From contig PBIN01000006.1 of NCBI GenBank assembly GCA_002720855.1, positions 1 through 64,000 on the forward strand: 64,000 nt of DNA, read 5' to 3'. Origin of the DNA: Rhodospirillaceae bacterium. Lineage in GTDB: Bacteria > Pseudomonadota > Alphaproteobacteria > MPNO01 > UBA2964. Below the pieces are notes generated by a model. It worked only from the letters and a program-made list of their open reading frames with translations, did not search any database and had not been told where the DNA came from. Shown in pieces: positions 9,936-19,150 of this stretch (position 1 is its first letter; every line of letters begins with the position of its first letter). Both the position numbers and the translations under genes were made by a program.

Positions 9936-10855
9936 GAGGTCGATGGCTCTTCTTTGGTTTGCTTGTGATCGAGGATCGATTCCCTGTGCGCAATATAAGC
10001 TGAGGAAGCACAAATGATACTGGCACCGAGCCATACCCAAATAACGGGTATCTCGCTGAACACAACAAATCCAACCAAGGCCGCAATCGGAAGCCGCAGA
10101 TAGCTAAGTGCGAGTACGTATGTGGCATCGGCGGCAACAAATGCCCGGGTCATACAGCGTTGCGTCAGGATACCCGCGGCGCCAATGATCGCGAACCAGC
10201 CCCACTGCTCCAAAGTAGGATTCTGCCAAACGTAAATGGCCGGGATAATCGACAGCGGCAGAATAAAAAGAGTGTGATAGAGGACAATTGTGTCGGGGTC
10301 CTCTGTTCTGGTCAGCATTTTGACGATGACGGTGTTGCAGGTCTGGAACATCACACCGCACAGCACCAGTAAGATACCCACATTTACGTCAACGAACCCC
10401 GGGCGGACAATTATCAACATGCCAATAAAGCCAACTATTATCGCTGACCAGCGGCGCGCACCGGCGACCTCACGCAAAATCAGAATTGCAGCGATGGTAC
10501 CCAAAATCGGCCTGGTAAAGGTGATTGAAGTAAGATCGGCCAGCGGAATTAGTGCGGCGGCGGCAAAATAAAAATACGTCACGAAATATGCGAGTGAACC
10601 CCGGATGGCCAACAGACCGAGACGTTTAGTCTTGATTCCCGACAGCCCCTTCCGAACAAGCCACGGCACCATAAATGCGATACCGAAGATGCTTCTGAAC
10701 ATCACAGTTTCCAGCACGTGCATGTCGACCGAAACCTTGCGAACCGAAACCATGGAGATCGTAAAGAAGAAACCTGCGAGCGTTATCCAGAATGCCGCTC
10801 GTGCCGGCGCCGGCACGGCATCAAATTTTGCGGATAAATTGGATCGTAGGATCAT
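9932..10855 (-). CDS. DMT superfamily transporter (EamA), first of a tandem pair
   Basis: About 307 residues with ten hydrophobic segments, starting FWITLAGFFFTISMVSV and ending IWVWLGASIICASSAYIAH. The two EamA halves are visible. The ATG at 10855 is chosen because it is the first methionine before the membrane domain; an upstream TTG at 10921 would add 22 polar residues. The stop overlaps the start of the second EamA gene by 4 bp. The pair could act as a heterodimer or as two separate carriers. The adjacent iron locus does not make iron a likely substrate for this family. Confidence 0.83.
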   Translation of the reverse strand: MILRSNLSAKFDAVPAPARAAFWITLAGFFFTISMVSVRKVSVDMHVLETVMFRSIFGIAFMVPWLVRKGLSGIKTKRLGLLAIRGSLAYFVTYFYFAAAALIPLADLTSITFTRPILGTIAAILILREVAGARRWSAIIVGFIGMLIIVRPGFVDVNVGILLVLCGVMFQTCNTVIVKMLTRTEDPDTIVLYHTLFILPLSIIPAIYVWQNPTLEQWGWFAIIGAAGILTQRCMTRAFVAADATYVLALSYLRLPIAALVGFVVFSEIPVIWVWLGASIICASSAYIAHRESILDHKQTKEEPSTS

Positions 10856-10963
10856 CGAAGCATCAGGTTTGTGGGTGATCGTTCGGCAAGAGACCCGAAT
10901 GAACGAACCAGTATTAAACAATGATTGTTTGTGTGTCTAAGGTTGGCCCCTGGGTAAAGGCCG

Positions 10964-12028
10964 TCAGACGTCTTCCAGCTTCGGAAAGGTAAAAGTCTTG
11001 GTCTGATCGATGTTTAATTGCAGCCGGTCGCCGATTGCCGCATCGAACGGGCCAGGATGGCGAGCCGTAATGTGCTCCGCGTCATCGATTTCTTCACTAA
11101 ATCCCAAGCGAACATGGCTTGAACCGCCCACATAATCTACCGCGCAAACGTGCACTTGCTTGGAAAGCGAATTTTCTAACTCCTCTGATCCCAGGGAAAT
11201 AGCATCAGGGCGAACGAGAACATCGATTGCGGCGCCGTCGGGGTAATTTTTATTCGGTATTTGACCAGCTTCGGTTGTAATCCATTCGCCATCAACGACA
11301 CCTTCGAGGTGGTTTACATCGCCAAAGAACTCTGCCGCAAAGGCGTCCACCGGCTCATTATAGAGTTCCCGCGGCGAACCCGTTTGGACAACACGTCCAT
11401 TGCGCATAAGAACGATGCGGTCAGCCATCAACATAGCTTCTTCGGGGTCGTGCGTGACCATGATCGCCGTAACACCTTGCTCCTTAAGGATATCTCTGGT
11501 TTCACGTCTAATTTTCGTCCGTAACGTTGTATCCAATCCCGAGAATGGCTCGTCCAGCAAGAGCAGGCGAGGTCGGGGCGCACGGGCACGAGCCAATGCA
11601 ACACGCTGTTGTTCGCCACCGGACAATTCATGCGGATATTTGTCCGCATGGGCTGTCATTCGGATCTGACTCAGCATTTCTCCTGTGCGTTGGTTGGTCT
11701 GATCCTTGGTCTGATCCGGGAGGCCGTACGCTATATTTTCCGCGACTGTCAGGTGAGGAAACAGCGCATAGTCCTGAAATAGAAATCCAACGCCCCTTTT
11801 TTGCGGCGCGACAGCGGTTCCAGGAGCTGACACAACTTCATTATCAATTTTTATAGTGCCGCCTTCAGGTCTTTCGAATCCGGCAATCAAACGGAGCGTC
11901 GTCGTCTTGCCGCACCCGCTTGGTCCCAGCAGGCAAACGAGTTCTCCGTCGCCAACATCGAAAGAGACTCCGCGAATGATTTGATGGTCGTCAAACCGAA
12001 GACTTAGGTTTTCAAGCTTGAGCATCAA
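10964..12028 (-). CDS. fbpC: Iron(III) ABC transporter ATP-binding protein
   Basis: A 354-residue importer ATPase: Walker A GPSGCGKTT (35-43), Q-loop LFQDYALFPHLTV, signature LSGGEQQRV (about 135), Walker B RLLLLDEPFSGLD and a C-terminal TOBE-like region from about 250 that is typical of FbpC/PotA-type subunits. It is transcribed away from the fbpA-fbpB genes and shares a regulatory region with them, so together they form a complete ferric-iron importer (solute-binding protein, fused permease, ATPase). A 12-bp tandem duplication inside the gene produces DQTKDQTNQ in a loop between the Walker A and signature motifs. Its place in the iron locus supports the iron call. Confidence 0.85.
   Translation of the reverse strand: MMLKLENLSLRFDDHQIIRGVSFDVGDGELVCLLGPSGCGKTTTLRLIAGFERPEGGTIKIDNEVVSAPGTAVAPQKRGVGFLFQDYALFPHLTVAENIAYGLPDQTKDQTNQRTGEMLSQIRMTAHADKYPHELSGGEQQRVALARARAPRPRLLLLDEPFSGLDTTLRTKIRRETRDILKEQGVTAIMVTHDPEEAMLMADRIVLMRNGRVVQTGSPRELYNEPVDAFAAEFFGDVNHLEGVVDGEWITTEAGQIPNKNYPDGAAIDVLVRPDAISLGSEELENSLSKQVHVCAVDYVGGSSHVRLGFSEEIDDAEHITARHPGPFDAAIGDRLQLNIDQTKTFTFPKLEDV
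11694..11717. repeat. 12-bp perfect tandem repeat inside fbpC
   Basis: TTGGTCTGATCC is repeated twice in direct succession within the fbpC coding region. It keeps the reading frame and encodes the DQTKDQ part of a loop after the Q-loop. The perfect identity suggests a recent in-frame duplication. It lies outside the catalytic motifs and is probably tolerated. Confidence 0.85.
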
Positions 12029-12077
12029 AGTGTTTCCGGACGCCGTAAATTGTTGTTTCGAAGGGTGTTTCGCAGAA

Positions 12078-12100
12078 AGAATTTTTCATTTGAAAATTCT
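12078..12100. promoter_or_regulatory. Palindrome upstream of fbpC, possible operator
   Basis: AGAATTTT and AAAATTCT form a perfect 8-bp inverted repeat separated by 7 bp, about 50 bp upstream of the fbpC start codon. A second perfect palindrome, TTATGC-TGC-GCATAA, lies at 12108-12122. Both are in the fbpC leader or promoter rather than next to the Fur box that serves the plus-strand genes. They may bind an iron-responsive regulator such as Irr, or form an RNA stem. This is inferred from symmetry and position only. Confidence 0.4.
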
Positions 12101-12237
12101 GCACATCTTATGCTGCGCATAAAAGCCTGTAAATAAATCTCGTCGCTTATTTTTTCGCTAATTTCAGCGGTTTTGCGGACAAAAACGTTATTATGAATTT
12201 TCCCTCCGCCTTTAATTGAGAATCGTTTGCAATTGAG

Positions 12238-12266
12238 TTGACATTAATAATCATTCTCATTAGGAA
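12238..12266 (+). promoter_or_regulatory. Promoter with Fur box for the DUF4856-fbpAB genes
   Basis: A -35 TTGACA (12238-12243) is followed after 17 bp by a weak -10 TAGGAA (12261-12266). Between them TAATAAT-C-ATTCTCA (12245-12259) matches the 7-1-7 Fur consensus TGATAAT-N-ATTATCA at 12 of 14 positions. A repressor bound here would cover the promoter, so iron would shut it off. A further TGAGAAT half-site lies at about 12217. The downstream iron-uptake genes support the reading. Confidence 0.72.
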
Positions 12267-12317
12267 TCCTTGTTGCCTTGGCATCGATCAGGCGTATTCG
12301 ACTCTGGGAGAGATGAG

Positions 12318-13730
12318 ATGACGAGTTACTACAAAACACTAGGTATTACGGTCGCAGCAGTGGCATTGGTTTCAGCGCCTGTTCTGGCTGCTGATAACGT
12401 TTACGGGACGTTCCCCGTGACAGAAAAAAGCTACAAGGGTTCCAAGAAAAACTCCGTAGCGTATACCGGGCAGATTGCACGCCAGGTATTGCATGATTCA
12501 CTTAAGAAGTTGGCCGGCAAGGGCAATGGCAAACCAAATGCCAAGCTTAAGGCAGAGATGATGTCTTACTATGCTGGCAAGGGTAAGGGTCGCAGTATTG
12601 TTGCTCCTAAATCAAAGGGCACTTTCACGATCAAACAGACTGCTGTTGATCAGATCAGCAAGAAGAAGAATCTTTCCGGCAAGACCTATAAAGGGGCTAT
12701 TTCCGGAATGCCCAATAATATGACGGGCCCTGAGCTAGTTAAGTTCTGGATTGACAAGGCATCTTCCGCCAAGAAAGGCGTTGATGCAGCAAACGGTTAT
12801 AACTACCCGCAGCTGATTTCAAAGTTCATCATGGGCGCGGTTTTCTATAACCAGGCCGTCGATAACTATCTTGACGAAAAATTGGGTGCGAAGAACAAAC
12901 CCAATAACAAACCTTATAAGAAGGGTGCTGCGTACACTGGTAAGGAACATAGCTGGGACGAAGCTTTCGGTTATTTCGGTACACCAGCACATGCTTTGAC
13001 GCTTTCACCAGATCAGCTTTATGGCATTGCCAAGCGTAAGGCCAAGGCAAAGTCCTACGCTGACAAGAATGGCGACGGCAAAGTCGACCTTTACAAGGAA
13101 ATGGTCTTTGGTCCTGCTTACTATGCGGCAGGTTATGACCGGTCCGGTAAGACGTCCTATTCCAAGAATATCGTAACGGCATTCCTGGACGGACGTAAGC
13201 TTATCACGTCAGCTAATGGTGCTGCGTTGACTGATGGTCAACGTGCTAAGCTTCGCGCGTATGCCAAGGTTATCGAGAAAAACTGGCAGCAGACTCTCGC
13301 AGAATCTGTTTTCAAATATGCGGGTTCAGTCTTCAAGGATCTGAAGAAGATTCGCGCTAATCATGCAGCCAAGAAATCCAATGACAAAGCGTTGAAGAAG
13401 TACATCAAACATTGGGGTGAATTGAAGGGCTTCAGCCTGGCTCTGCAAACAGGCAAGTCCAACCTTGGTGAGACCGCCGCACGGCTTAACCGCCTTATCG
13501 GATACGGACCGGTTATGATGAACGCAAGTCAGGTCACGGACATCGACAGCAAAGGCAACTACGTTAAGGGTGAAGCATCAGGTTTGGGTGAATATATGGC
13601 CCATATGCTTAAGGCCCAGAAGCTGATGGTCGATAAGTTCGGCGTTAAGGCACGCAATAACGATCAAATGGCTAACATGAGTGAAATGCTCAAAAAGTTA
13701 GGCAGCGGATCAGCGGCCGAAAACGACTAA
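12318..13730 (+). CDS. DUF4856/imelysin-like exported protein, probably iron-regulated
   Basis: A 470-residue protein with a signal peptide (hydrophobic segment to VLAAD). It is strikingly lysine-rich, carries the HSWDEAFGYFG motif seen in DUF4856 proteins, and has an EF-hand-like loop DKNGDGKVDL near 240. DUF4856 proteins resemble imelysins, periplasmic proteins linked to iron uptake. The ATG at 12318 follows a GGGAGAGATGAG ribosome site; an upstream in-frame TTG at 12270 is unlikely. It is the first gene after the Fur-box promoter, and a terminator follows it, so it may be made in excess of the downstream transporter genes. A direct iron-binding or receptor role is inference; no enzyme motif is evident. 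Confidence 0.72.
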   Translation: MTSYYKTLGITVAAVALVSAPVLAADNVYGTFPVTEKSYKGSKKNSVAYTGQIARQVLHDSLKKLAGKGNGKPNAKLKAEMMSYYAGKGKGRSIVAPKSKGTFTIKQTAVDQISKKKNLSGKTYKGAISGMPNNMTGPELVKFWIDKASSAKKGVDAANGYNYPQLISKFIMGAVFYNQAVDNYLDEKLGAKNKPNNKPYKKGAAYTGKEHSWDEAFGYFGTPAHALTLSPDQLYGIAKRKAKAKSYADKNGDGKVDLYKEMVFGPAYYAAGYDRSGKTSYSKNIVTAFLDGRKLITSANGAALTDGQRAKLRAYAKVIEKNWQQTLAESVFKYAGSVFKDLKKIRANHAAKKSNDKALKKYIKHWGELKGFSLALQTGKSNLGETAARLNRLIGYGPVMMNASQVTDIDSKGNYVKGEASGLGEYMAHMLKAQKLMVDKFGVKARNNDQMANMSEMLKKLGSGSAAEND

Positions 13731-13740
13731 TCGTTTTATC

Positions 13741-13787
13741 GCAAAAGGAGGCAGCTGGTACGATCGTGCCCGCTGCCTCTTTTGCTT
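13741..13787 (+). terminator. Rho-independent terminator after the DUF4856 gene
   Basis: GCAAAAGGAGGCAGC pairs with GCTGCCTCTTTTGC across a 16-base loop, with one bulged G, and the 3' arm carries the T-run. It lies 10 bp after the stop codon and before the desaturase gene, so it would end or attenuate transcription from the Fur-controlled promoter. Confidence 0.75.
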
Positions 13788-13810
13788 TCCGGTAGTCGGA
13801 ATCTTTAGCG

Positions 13811-14827
13811 ATGATAATTGACTGGGTAACTCAGGAATATCTGCCGCTTTTAGTGGACTCATTCACCAACCCTCAAAAAAGGGTTTCGGTCGGATACTTA
13901 CTGGTTGCTATTGTCGTTGCTCTGATCTGGAGCGCTTGGGTCTCCAAATCATCTTGGCGCAAAGGTGCGTCAGAAGGCTTCAAAAATATTCTTGGGCGCG
14001 CCGTGATTTTTTCACGCTCTGCCCGAGCTGATTACAAATTGCTTTTGGTCAATCAGGCGATCATGCTGGCGATGACGCCACTCTTCGTGACCAAGCTGGC
14101 AGTGGCAACGGCGCTCTTCATGTATATGCATGAGACGATACCGGCAGGGTCCGCATTCTTCGGCGATGTTTCTGTTTGGACTGTATCGATCATCTATACA
14201 GTTTTTCTGTTTGTACTAGATGATTTCTCACGCTTCGCCGTGCATTACTGTCTTCACAGAGTCCCCTGCTTATGGGCATTCCACAAAACACATCACTCTG
14301 CTGAAACATTGACGCCCTTTACTGTTTATCGAACTCATCCAATTGAAGGAGTGCTTTTCTCCTTCAGAGGAATATTTGTTCAGGCGATCTCAATTTCATT
14401 GTTTGTATTCTTCTTTGGAGATCGTGTCGATTTGGTGTCGATCTACGGCGTAAATGCCCTACTTTTCATATTCAACGTTACCGGGGCCAATCTCCGGCAT
14501 TCGCACATTAGAATCCGTTACGGCGCTGGCCCTGAACATATATTTATGTCACCAGCACAGCATCAGATTCACCACTCGATTGCGCCAGAGCATCACGATC
14601 GAAATTTCGGCGCGGCACTGGCAATCTGGGACTGGCTTTCCGGCACGCTATATATTTCCAAGAAGGAAGAAACAGTTTCGTTTGGATTGGAAGAGACTCC
14701 AGAACCAAACGCACATGACCTGGCGACGTTGTATTTTGCACCGTTCGCTGAAATTTTTCATAGCTTCGTAGATCGTATTCCCGGTCTGCGCTCTGGAGAA
14801 AAGAAAGATGTTAAGCACGCGATCTAG
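13811..14827 (+). CDS. Sterol desaturase/fatty acid hydroxylase family membrane protein
   Basis: A 338-residue integral membrane di-iron oxygenase. The histidine clusters of the family are present: HYCLHR, FHKTHHSAE, NLRHSH and HQIHHSIAPEHHDRNFG. Four to five hydrophobic segments surround them, with a signal-anchor-like stretch (VGYLLVAIVVALIW) near residue 30. Such enzymes hydroxylate or desaturate lipids using iron and oxygen. The gene lies inside the iron-uptake locus and its end overlaps fbpA by 20 bp, so translation is coupled with the transporter. It could modify a membrane lipid or an iron ligand; the substrate is unknown. Confidence 0.85.
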   Translation: MIIDWVTQEYLPLLVDSFTNPQKRVSVGYLLVAIVVALIWSAWVSKSSWRKGASEGFKNILGRAVIFSRSARADYKLLLVNQAIMLAMTPLFVTKLAVATALFMYMHETIPAGSAFFGDVSVWTVSIIYTVFLFVLDDFSRFAVHYCLHRVPCLWAFHKTHHSAETLTPFTVYRTHPIEGVLFSFRGIFVQAISISLFVFFFGDRVDLVSIYGVNALLFIFNVTGANLRHSHIRIRYGAGPEHIFMSPAQHQIHHSIAPEHHDRNFGAALAIWDWLSGTLYISKKEETVSFGLEETPEPNAHDLATLYFAPFAEIFHSFVDRIPGLRSGEKKDVKHAI

Positions 14828-15845
14828 CTTCTTACGTTTGATAAATAAAACAGTTGTTGCCGTGTTATTGGCGGTTGGCTTGATAGCACCGGTGGCAGCG
14901 GCCGAACTGAATGTTTACTCGCATCGGCAACCCTTCCTTATAAACCCATTCCTAAAAGCATTTGAAAAAGAATCCGGGATTAAGGTGAATGTCGTATTCG
15001 CGTCCAAAGGGCTGGTTCAGCGTCTTTTGGCGGAAGGCGCGCGCAGCCCCGCTGACGTCGTGCTTACGGTCGATATTGGCCGGCTCTACGCCTATGTGGA
15101 CAAGAACCTTTTTTCGGCGGTCACGTCTGAGAAGCTTTCCAAGAACATTCCTGCGCATCTGCGGGATTCTGGAAATCGCTGGTTTGGCCTGTCAAAACGT
15201 GCACGGATCGTTGCGATTTCTAAAGATCGTGTGAAACCCTCTGAAATTACACAGATTGAAGATCTTGCTAAGCCAAAGTGGAAGGGCAGAGTCTGCAGCC
15301 GTCCCGGTAGTCATGTTTACAATCGCGCTTTACTCGCCTCGGTCGTGGCGGCAAAGGGCGAGAAGGCTGCTGAAGCGTGGGCACGTGGTCTGGTTGCCAA
15401 TCTCGCCAGACGTCCTCAGGGAAATGACCGTGCACAGGTTAAAGCGATTTACGAAGGCGTTTGCGACGTAGCCATTATCAACAGCTACTATTTTGGCAAG
15501 CTCAAGACATCCAAAATCGCCGATCAGCGTGGTTGGGCGAAGGGCATTCAGATCCTGTTCACCAATCAGAAAGATCGCGGCAATCACGTTAATATTTCAG
15601 GCGGCGGTGTCGTTAAATTTTCGAAAAACAAAAAGGCAGCGGTCAAACTTCTTGAGTTCCTGACCGAACAAACCGCACAAACGCTTTACGGCGAAATCAA
15701 TTTCGAGTTTCCGATTAATCCTAAGACCGAATCCAGCGCTGAAGTTAAGTCGTGGGGCGCGTTCAAGGAAGACCAGCTTCGCATTGAAAAGATTGCCGAA
15801 TTGACACCCGTAGCTCAGAGAATTATTGATCGGGTTGGATGGTAA
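14808..15845 (+). CDS. fbpA: Ferric iron ABC transporter substrate-binding protein
   Basis: A 345-residue periplasmic binding protein with a signal peptide ending in VAAAEL. It begins LNVYSHRQP, the start typical of FutA/FbpA-type iron-binding proteins, and has the paired tyrosine iron ligands in NSYYFGKL near residue 225. It overlaps the upstream desaturase by 20 bp and the downstream permease by 7 bp. It captures Fe(III) in the periplasm and delivers it to FbpB/FbpC. The tyrosine pair and operon context make iron far more likely than thiamine or spermidine. Confidence 0.9.
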   Translation: MLSTRSSFLRLINKTVVAVLLAVGLIAPVAAAELNVYSHRQPFLINPFLKAFEKESGIKVNVVFASKGLVQRLLAEGARSPADVVLTVDIGRLYAYVDKNLFSAVTSEKLSKNIPAHLRDSGNRWFGLSKRARIVAISKDRVKPSEITQIEDLAKPKWKGRVCSRPGSHVYNRALLASVVAAKGEKAAEAWARGLVANLARRPQGNDRAQVKAIYEGVCDVAIINSYYFGKLKTSKIADQRGWAKGIQILFTNQKDRGNHVNISGGGVVKFSKNKKAAVKLLEFLTEQTAQTLYGEINFEFPINPKTESSAEVKSWGAFKEDQLRIEKIAELTPVAQRIIDRVGW

Positions 15846-17476
15846 ATGCGAAAGTACTGAGACAATTCACTCGTTCTAGCGACCAGGTTAGTCCCTGGTC
15901 GCTTACGACACTTGTTTTCGCTCTAATTCTTGTTGGCCCGTTTGTTGCAATTCTTGTAACGGCGACAGGCGACAGCGGCGGTTTATGGGCTCATCTAATG
16001 GCGACCGTATTCCCGCGCTATGTAGCGAATACGTTATGGCTGATGCTCGGTGTCGGTCTCCTCAGCCTGCTCTTTGGTATCGTTACAGCGTGGGTCGTTG
16101 CCCGGTATACATTCCCTGGCGCGAAGGTTTTGGAGTGGGCATTATTGCTACCGGCGACGGTGCCCGCCTATATTATCGCCTACACCTATACCGATTTGTT
16201 GGAATATGCCGGTCCGGTCCAGCTGTTCCTCCGTGAGATATTTGGCTGGTCGTCGGTACGCGATTATTGGTTTCCTGAAATTCGCTCCATGGGTGGCGCC
16301 ATCCTCGTGATGGCGTCTGTTCTCTATCCTTATATCTATCTGCTGGCGCGAACAGCTTTCCGATTAACCCCCGCGTCATATTTTGAAGTCGCCCGCCTGA
16401 CCAATAGAAACCCGGTACTTACCGTCGATTTGCCTCTAGCTCGACCCGCCATCATCGCCGGGCTCGCGCTGGTTTTGATGGAGGTCTTATCCGATTTCGG
16501 GACAGTCGAATTTTTTGCCGTGGAAACGCTAACCCTGGGGATTTTCAATGTTTGGCTGGGCATGAACAATCTCACCGCGGCGGCACAGATTGCAGGCATG
16601 GCGTTTATTTTTATCCTGGCGCTTATTGTAATCGAACGTAGGGCGCGACGGCGGCAAAGATTCAACGACACAAGCGGACGGGCAACGACACTCCCCGCTA
16701 TCCAAGCGACGGGCGGCAGAGCGGTACTGTGTATCGTTATTTGCATGACTCCGATTGTATTGGGATTTGTTATCCCTGCCGGTGTTTTGCTCAATTTTGT
16801 CGTAAAGGGGCTGGCGATTACAAACATCGACGCTCTTTTGCAGGCATCGATTAACTCACTTTCGATATCTCTGATATCTGCTGTCGCGGTGATGGCAATT
16901 GCTGCAGTGATGATTCTGACAACGACCTATCGGAAACACCCGATAATTAGGGCGCTTTCGACAATTTCAGCGCTTGGCTATGCATTTCCAGGAGCGATTC
17001 TGGCGATAGGCGTGGTGTCCTTTGCAGGGGGCGTTGATCGAGTCGCCGCCGAGTTTGGCATGTCTGAGGGATTTTTAATTGGCGGCGTCGGCCTTGTCGT
17101 TTTGGCTTGCATTGTTCGTTTTCAAGCTGTTGGTCATGGTGCAATTGCTTCGGGTGTCAATCACCTTTCTCCCAACATTATGAGTGCCAGCTATGTGCTT
17201 GGGAGAAGTTTCTCCAACACGATGATAACTCTTGCGCCGCCGCTTCTCAGAAAATCATTTCTTACTGGCGGAATCCTTGTTTTTGTCGATGTTATGAAGG
17301 AGCTTCCGATGACTTTGCTGCTTCGGCCCTTCAATTACGAGACACTTTCAACTTACGTTTACCAATTTGCCAAAGATGAACTTCTCGAAGAATCAGCGCT
17401 GGCGGCGCTGATGATCATAGTTGCCGGTCTGGGTCCTGTGATTCTTATAAACGCATCACAGCGAGATAAATCCTAA
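15839..17476 (+). CDS. fbpB: Ferric iron ABC transporter permease, fused two-domain form
   Basis: A 545-residue permease with about twelve membrane segments, consisting of two tandem binding-protein-dependent permease domains. Each has the EAA-type loop that contacts the ATPase (FEVARLTNRNP in the first half, SASYVLGRSF in the second). This fused architecture is typical of FbpB and SfuB-type iron permeases. The start codon overlaps fbpA by 7 bp. With FbpA and the divergent FbpC it completes an importer in the cytoplasmic membrane. Confidence 0.9.
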   Translation: MVNAKVLRQFTRSSDQVSPWSLTTLVFALILVGPFVAILVTATGDSGGLWAHLMATVFPRYVANTLWLMLGVGLLSLLFGIVTAWVVARYTFPGAKVLEWALLLPATVPAYIIAYTYTDLLEYAGPVQLFLREIFGWSSVRDYWFPEIRSMGGAILVMASVLYPYIYLLARTAFRLTPASYFEVARLTNRNPVLTVDLPLARPAIIAGLALVLMEVLSDFGTVEFFAVETLTLGIFNVWLGMNNLTAAAQIAGMAFIFILALIVIERRARRRQRFNDTSGRATTLPAIQATGGRAVLCIVICMTPIVLGFVIPAGVLLNFVVKGLAITNIDALLQASINSLSISLISAVAVMAIAAVMILTTTYRKHPIIRALSTISALGYAFPGAILAIGVVSFAGGVDRVAAEFGMSEGFLIGGVGLVVLACIVRFQAVGHGAIASGVNHLSPNIMSASYVLGRSFSNTMITLAPPLLRKSFLTGGILVFVDVMKELPMTLLLRPFNYETLSTYVYQFAKDELLEESALAALMIIVAGLGPVILINASQRDKS

Positions 17477-17485
17477 TCTCAATCT

Positions 17486-17518
17486 GAAAAAAGGCGGGTT
17501 ATCGGACCCGCCTTTTTC
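17486..17518. terminator. Bidirectional terminator between fbpB and pckA
   Basis: AAAAAAGGCGGGT and ACCCGCCTTTTT form a strong GC stem around the loop TATCGG, with A and T runs on both sides. It can stop transcripts of fbpB from the left and of pckA from the right, since the two genes converge. Confidence 0.9.
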
Positions 17519-17539
17519 TTAAAACCAGCCGATTCTTGA

Positions 17540-19150
17540 TTAGGCCGCGGCGTGAATACCCGCTTTATTGACCTCATCTTCAACATGAGATTCAAACTGC
17601 TTGAAGTTTTCTTCAAACTGTTTCGCTAAATGCTGCGCTGTATTGTCATACTCGCCTTTATCGCTCCAGGTGTTACGAGGAGCCAATACATCGCTTGGCA
17701 CATCAGGACATCCTTCCGGAACCAATAGTCCGAAATTCGGGTCCTGGGCAACGCCGCTGGTCGCCAGTTTGCCGTCAAGGGCGGCACGGACCATTGCCCG
17801 GGTATGTGCGATCTTCATCCGTTCCCCGACGCCATAGGCGCCACCACTCCAGCCAGTATTGACCAACCAACAATTTGATTTGTGTTTGGCGATCCGTTCG
17901 CCAAGTAACTTGGCGTATACAGTTGGGTGACGCGGCAGGAACGGTGCACCGAAACAGGTCGAGAAGGTTGCTTCCGCACCCGATGTCATGCCCCGTTCGG
18001 TACCAGCAACCTTTGCAGTATAGCCGGACAGGAAGTGATACATCGCCTGCTCCGCCGTCATTTTGCTTATTGGCGGCAATACGCCAAACGCGTCTGCTGT
18101 TAACATCACGATGTTATCGGGGTGTCCACCCATACCGGTGTCGCTGACATTGTCGAGAAAATCGATTGGATAGGACGATCGGGCATTCTCGGCAAGTGAG
18201 CCGTCGTCAAAATCCGGTGTCCGCGTTACCGGATCAAGTACAACATTTTCCAGGACGGTGCCGAAACGCCGGGATGCCGCGTATATTTCCGGTTCCGCCT
18301 CAGCCGACAGGTTAATCGTCTTGGCGTAGCAGCCGCCTTCGAAGTTGAAGACGCCATTGTCGGACCAGCCGTGCTCATCATCTCCGATCATTGTCCGCGT
18401 TGAGTCTGAAGAGAGCGTTGTCTTACCGGTGCCTGACAGGCCGAAGAAGATCGCGACGTCGCCCGCGGGACCAACATTGGACGAACAATGCATCGTCATG
18501 ATCCCAAGTGCCGGCAGGATCCAGTTCATGACGCCGAAAATACTTTTCTTGATTTCACCGGTGTAATGACTGCCACCTACAAGTACGGTTTTGGCAGGGA
18601 TATTTACCAAAATGCAGACTTCGCTGTTGGTGCCGTCGCTATCTGGAATTGAGTGGAAATCCGGTGCGTGGATCACTGTCCATTCCGGGGTAAATCCGGC
18701 AAGTTCTTCATTCGCGGGCTGGAGGAACATGTTGCGGGCAAAAAGACTGTGCCAGGCGTTTTCGGTGATGATGCGCACCGGCAGTCGATAAGTCGGATCG
18801 GCGCCGCAATAGCAATCCTGAACAAAGACTTCCTTGTCTTTCAGGTAATCCATCATCCGGGCATGGACGCCCGAAAATTTATCTGCGCCAAGTGGTTGAT
18901 TGACCGGGCCCCACCATACATCTTCCTGAATAGAAGGGTCTTCGATCATGAATTTGTCTTTAGGGGAACGGCCCGTGTATTCACCGGTCTCTGTAACGAA
19001 GGCACCGTCTACGGAGAGTACGCCTTCATTGCGTCGTAATCCCGCCTCATAAAGTTGCGGAGCTGTTTGATTCCAGTGAACGGTTGAGTTGCCCGTCAGC
19101 CCGTGATTGTCGATGCCAAACTTACTGATAAATGGTCCGATATCCGCCAC
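17540..19150 (-). CDS. pckA: Phosphoenolpyruvate carboxykinase (ATP)
   Basis: A 536-residue ATP-type PEP carboxykinase. It has GRSPKDKF near residue 60, the kinase-1 P-loop GLSGTGKTT (237-245) and the following DDEHGW metal-site motif. It converts oxaloacetate and ATP to PEP and CO2, the entry step of gluconeogenesis. The start is GTG at 19150 behind an AGGAG site. It stands beside chvI/chvG, as in Rhizobium and Agrobacterium, where ChvI can control pckA; the same control is plausible here but no site was identified. Confidence 0.96.
   Translation of the reverse strand: MADIGPFISKFGIDNHGLTGNSTVHWNQTAPQLYEAGLRRNEGVLSVDGAFVTETGEYTGRSPKDKFMIEDPSIQEDVWWGPVNQPLGADKFSGVHARMMDYLKDKEVFVQDCYCGADPTYRLPVRIITENAWHSLFARNMFLQPANEELAGFTPEWTVIHAPDFHSIPDSDGTNSEVCILVNIPAKTVLVGGSHYTGEIKKSIFGVMNWILPALGIMTMHCSSNVGPAGDVAIFFGLSGTGKTTLSSDSTRTMIGDDEHGWSDNGVFNFEGGCYAKTINLSAEAEPEIYAASRRFGTVLENVVLDPVTRTPDFDDGSLAENARSSYPIDFLDNVSDTGMGGHPDNIVMLTADAFGVLPPISKMTAEQAMYHFLSGYTAKVAGTERGMTSGAEATFSTCFGAPFLPRHPTVYAKLLGERIAKHKSNCWLVNTGWSGGAYGVGERMKIAHTRAMVRAALDGKLATSGVAQDPNFGLLVPEGCPDVPSDVLAPRNTWSDKGEYDNTAQHLAKQFEENFKQFESHVEDEVNKAGIHAAA

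Noticed and set aside
12217..12236. Second full Fur box upstream of the promoter
   Set aside because: Only the TGAGAAT half matches; the right half GTTTGCA differs at most positions. At best it is a half-site.
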